Source of the DNA: JBMYQA01 sp049600855
Lineage (GTDB): Bacteria > Bacteroidota > Bacteroidia > Cytophagales > Flammeovirgaceae
Reading direction: 5' to 3'
Length of the DNA stretch: 6,761 nt
Assembly: GCA_049600855.1 (NCBI GenBank)
Contig: JBMYQA010000314.1
Span: 1 to 6,761, forward strand
Both the position numbers and the translations under genes were made by a program. The notes below the pieces were generated by a model. That model saw nothing but the letters and a program-made list of their open reading frames with translations, had not been told where the DNA came from and ran no database searches. Shown piece by piece: positions 6,000-6,761 of this stretch (position 1 is the first letter of the stretch; each line of letters opens with the position of its first letter).

Positions 6000-6761
6000 C
6001 TACTTCACCGTTACTTTACCCGCTCCGTGATAGGAATGGTATTCGCCATTGTACATGGCATCAGCACTAACTGGCCCTAGCTCAAAGGTTCCAGTCGATA
6101 CTGCTCTGACGACATAGTAATAATTTTTAGCTTTACTTGTTGCTGTGGTAAAGAAGTGTACTCGGTCATCTCTAAAATCGGTATGTTGCGGGAAGCTTTG
6201 ATCTTTGATCCATTTCATATTGGGCAGGTTTCCAATTCTTGGATTTTCTACTTCTAAGCCTGCGGGAAGCATATCCGTAACCACCACATTTTCAACCTGT
6301 CGACTCATCACATCAGCTTGTAGGCTAATCTCAACTACCACCAAATCATTCTGCTTGATTGCTGAAGGCGCAAGTACATTCCCCGCTCGATCATAAAAGG
6401 TACGTCTTACTTTTAGGTAATTGTCTTCTTCCACATAATCTCCTGAAGCATTCAACCCTTCCATTTCCCAGAAATAATACAAATTTCCCTCACCCTTTAC
6501 ATCAATCGTCACCTTTTTACCTGCAACATCGGCAGTTTTTAGGGTGAGCGTTTGTCCACTATTAAAGCTTTGAACAGCCACTCCATCTGCTAGGATGGTT
6601 GCGGTGACCTTGCTTTCTTTCGCTGCTTTCGCAATCTTCCCTAAGGCTAACATCGCAAAAGCACGCTCTTGCGTAGACAACCACCGTTTTGCTTTTAATT
6701 GCTGACTAAGCTGTTTTGCCATTATAGGAATTTGTGGATTATTCGGATCGGCTTCTAGTAA
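6000..6761 (-). CDS. Alpha-2-macroglobulin family protein, C-terminal part
   Basis: This reading frame is open to the right window edge, so the 5' part of the gene is missing; 253 residues up to a TAG TAG double stop are visible. It is the C-terminus of a large bacterial alpha-2-macroglobulin of the YfhM type, an envelope protein believed to trap proteases through a thioester bait mechanism. The first visible residues (about 1-50) include RWLSTQERAFAMLALGKIAK, which fits the last helices of the thioester domain. After them come beta-rich domains. The family's terminal signature is clear: TDMLPAGLEVENPR (about 162-175), DDRVHFF, YYYVVRAVSTGTFELGP and SADAMYNGEY near the end. The thioester itself would lie upstream, outside the window, so its presence is unknown. 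In many bacteria this gene is next to a penicillin-binding protein gene; here the downstream neighbour is the chemoreceptor-like gene, 31 bases away. An internal ATG at 6720-6722 is not the true start, because coding similarity continues through it. Confidence 0.9.
   Translation of the reverse strand, partial: LLEADPNNPQIPIMAKQLSQQLKAKRWLSTQERAFAMLALGKIAKAAKESKVTATILADGVAVQSFNSGQTLTLKTADVAGKKVTIDVKGEGNLYYFWEMEGLNASGDYVEEDNYLKVRRTFYDRAGNVLAPSAIKQNDLVVVEISLQADVMSRQVENVVVTDMLPAGLEVENPRIGNLPNMKWIKDQSFPQHTDFRDDRVHFFTTATSKAKNYYYVVRAVSTGTFELGPVSADAMYNGEYHSYHGAGKVTVK

Noticed and set aside
6205..6547. Plus-strand frames opposite the alpha-2-macroglobulin gene
   Set aside because: They are antisense to a reading frame with strong family signatures and show no motif of their own.
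1..6761. Defence system, CRISPR array, mobile element or prophage
   Set aside because: No regularly spaced repeats, transposase or integrase motifs, terminal inverted repeats, or nuclease/toxin-antitoxin motifs were found on either strand.

Overview
The window looks like a chromosomal piece of a member of the Bacteroidota, probably a Cytophagales-like lineage. The evidence is an alpha-2-macroglobulin of the YfhM-like type, a WG-repeat secreted protein, an M1 aminopeptidase lipoprotein with an LTA4H-like C-terminus, A/T-rich translation leaders with almost no Shine-Dalgarno sequences, and a perfect TAnnTTTG-type -7 box. The phylum call is an inference from gene content and signals; no rRNA or other marker gene is present.

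Left part, plus strand (about 1-1542): a 193-base non-coding leader holds weak promoter candidates. It is followed by ywbE (194-397) and, only 2 bases after its stop, a membrane-anchored SGNH/GDSL-type hydrolase (400-1542). These two genes are almost certainly co-transcribed.

Middle: the SGNH gene converges on a minus-strand M1 metallo-aminopeptidase lipoprotein (1610-3505). The 67-base convergent gap contains a 13-bp perfect hairpin whose U-tract lies on the minus strand, so it mainly terminates the peptidase transcript. Upstream of the peptidase is a 211-base gap with two small dyads and no convincing gene.

Right part, minus strand (3717-6761): read in the direction of transcription, this holds the C-terminal third or less of an alpha-2-macroglobulin family protein (cut by the window edge). 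Then, after a 31-base gap, comes a 236-residue soluble protein related to chemotaxis-receptor signalling domains. After another 35 bases comes a secreted WG-repeat protein. The spacing suggests one operon, although the products belong to different compartments: cell envelope, cytoplasm, and envelope or outside.

The most unusual object is the small receptor-like protein. It has no membrane segment and no sensor domain, and it carries two copies of the chemoreceptor hairpin-tip sequence at an exact 95-residue offset. The second copy is canonical and the first is degenerate in the part expected to contact CheA/CheW. The remaining genes look like ordinary envelope and housekeeping functions. I see no CRISPR array, insertion sequence, prophage, tRNA or rRNA.
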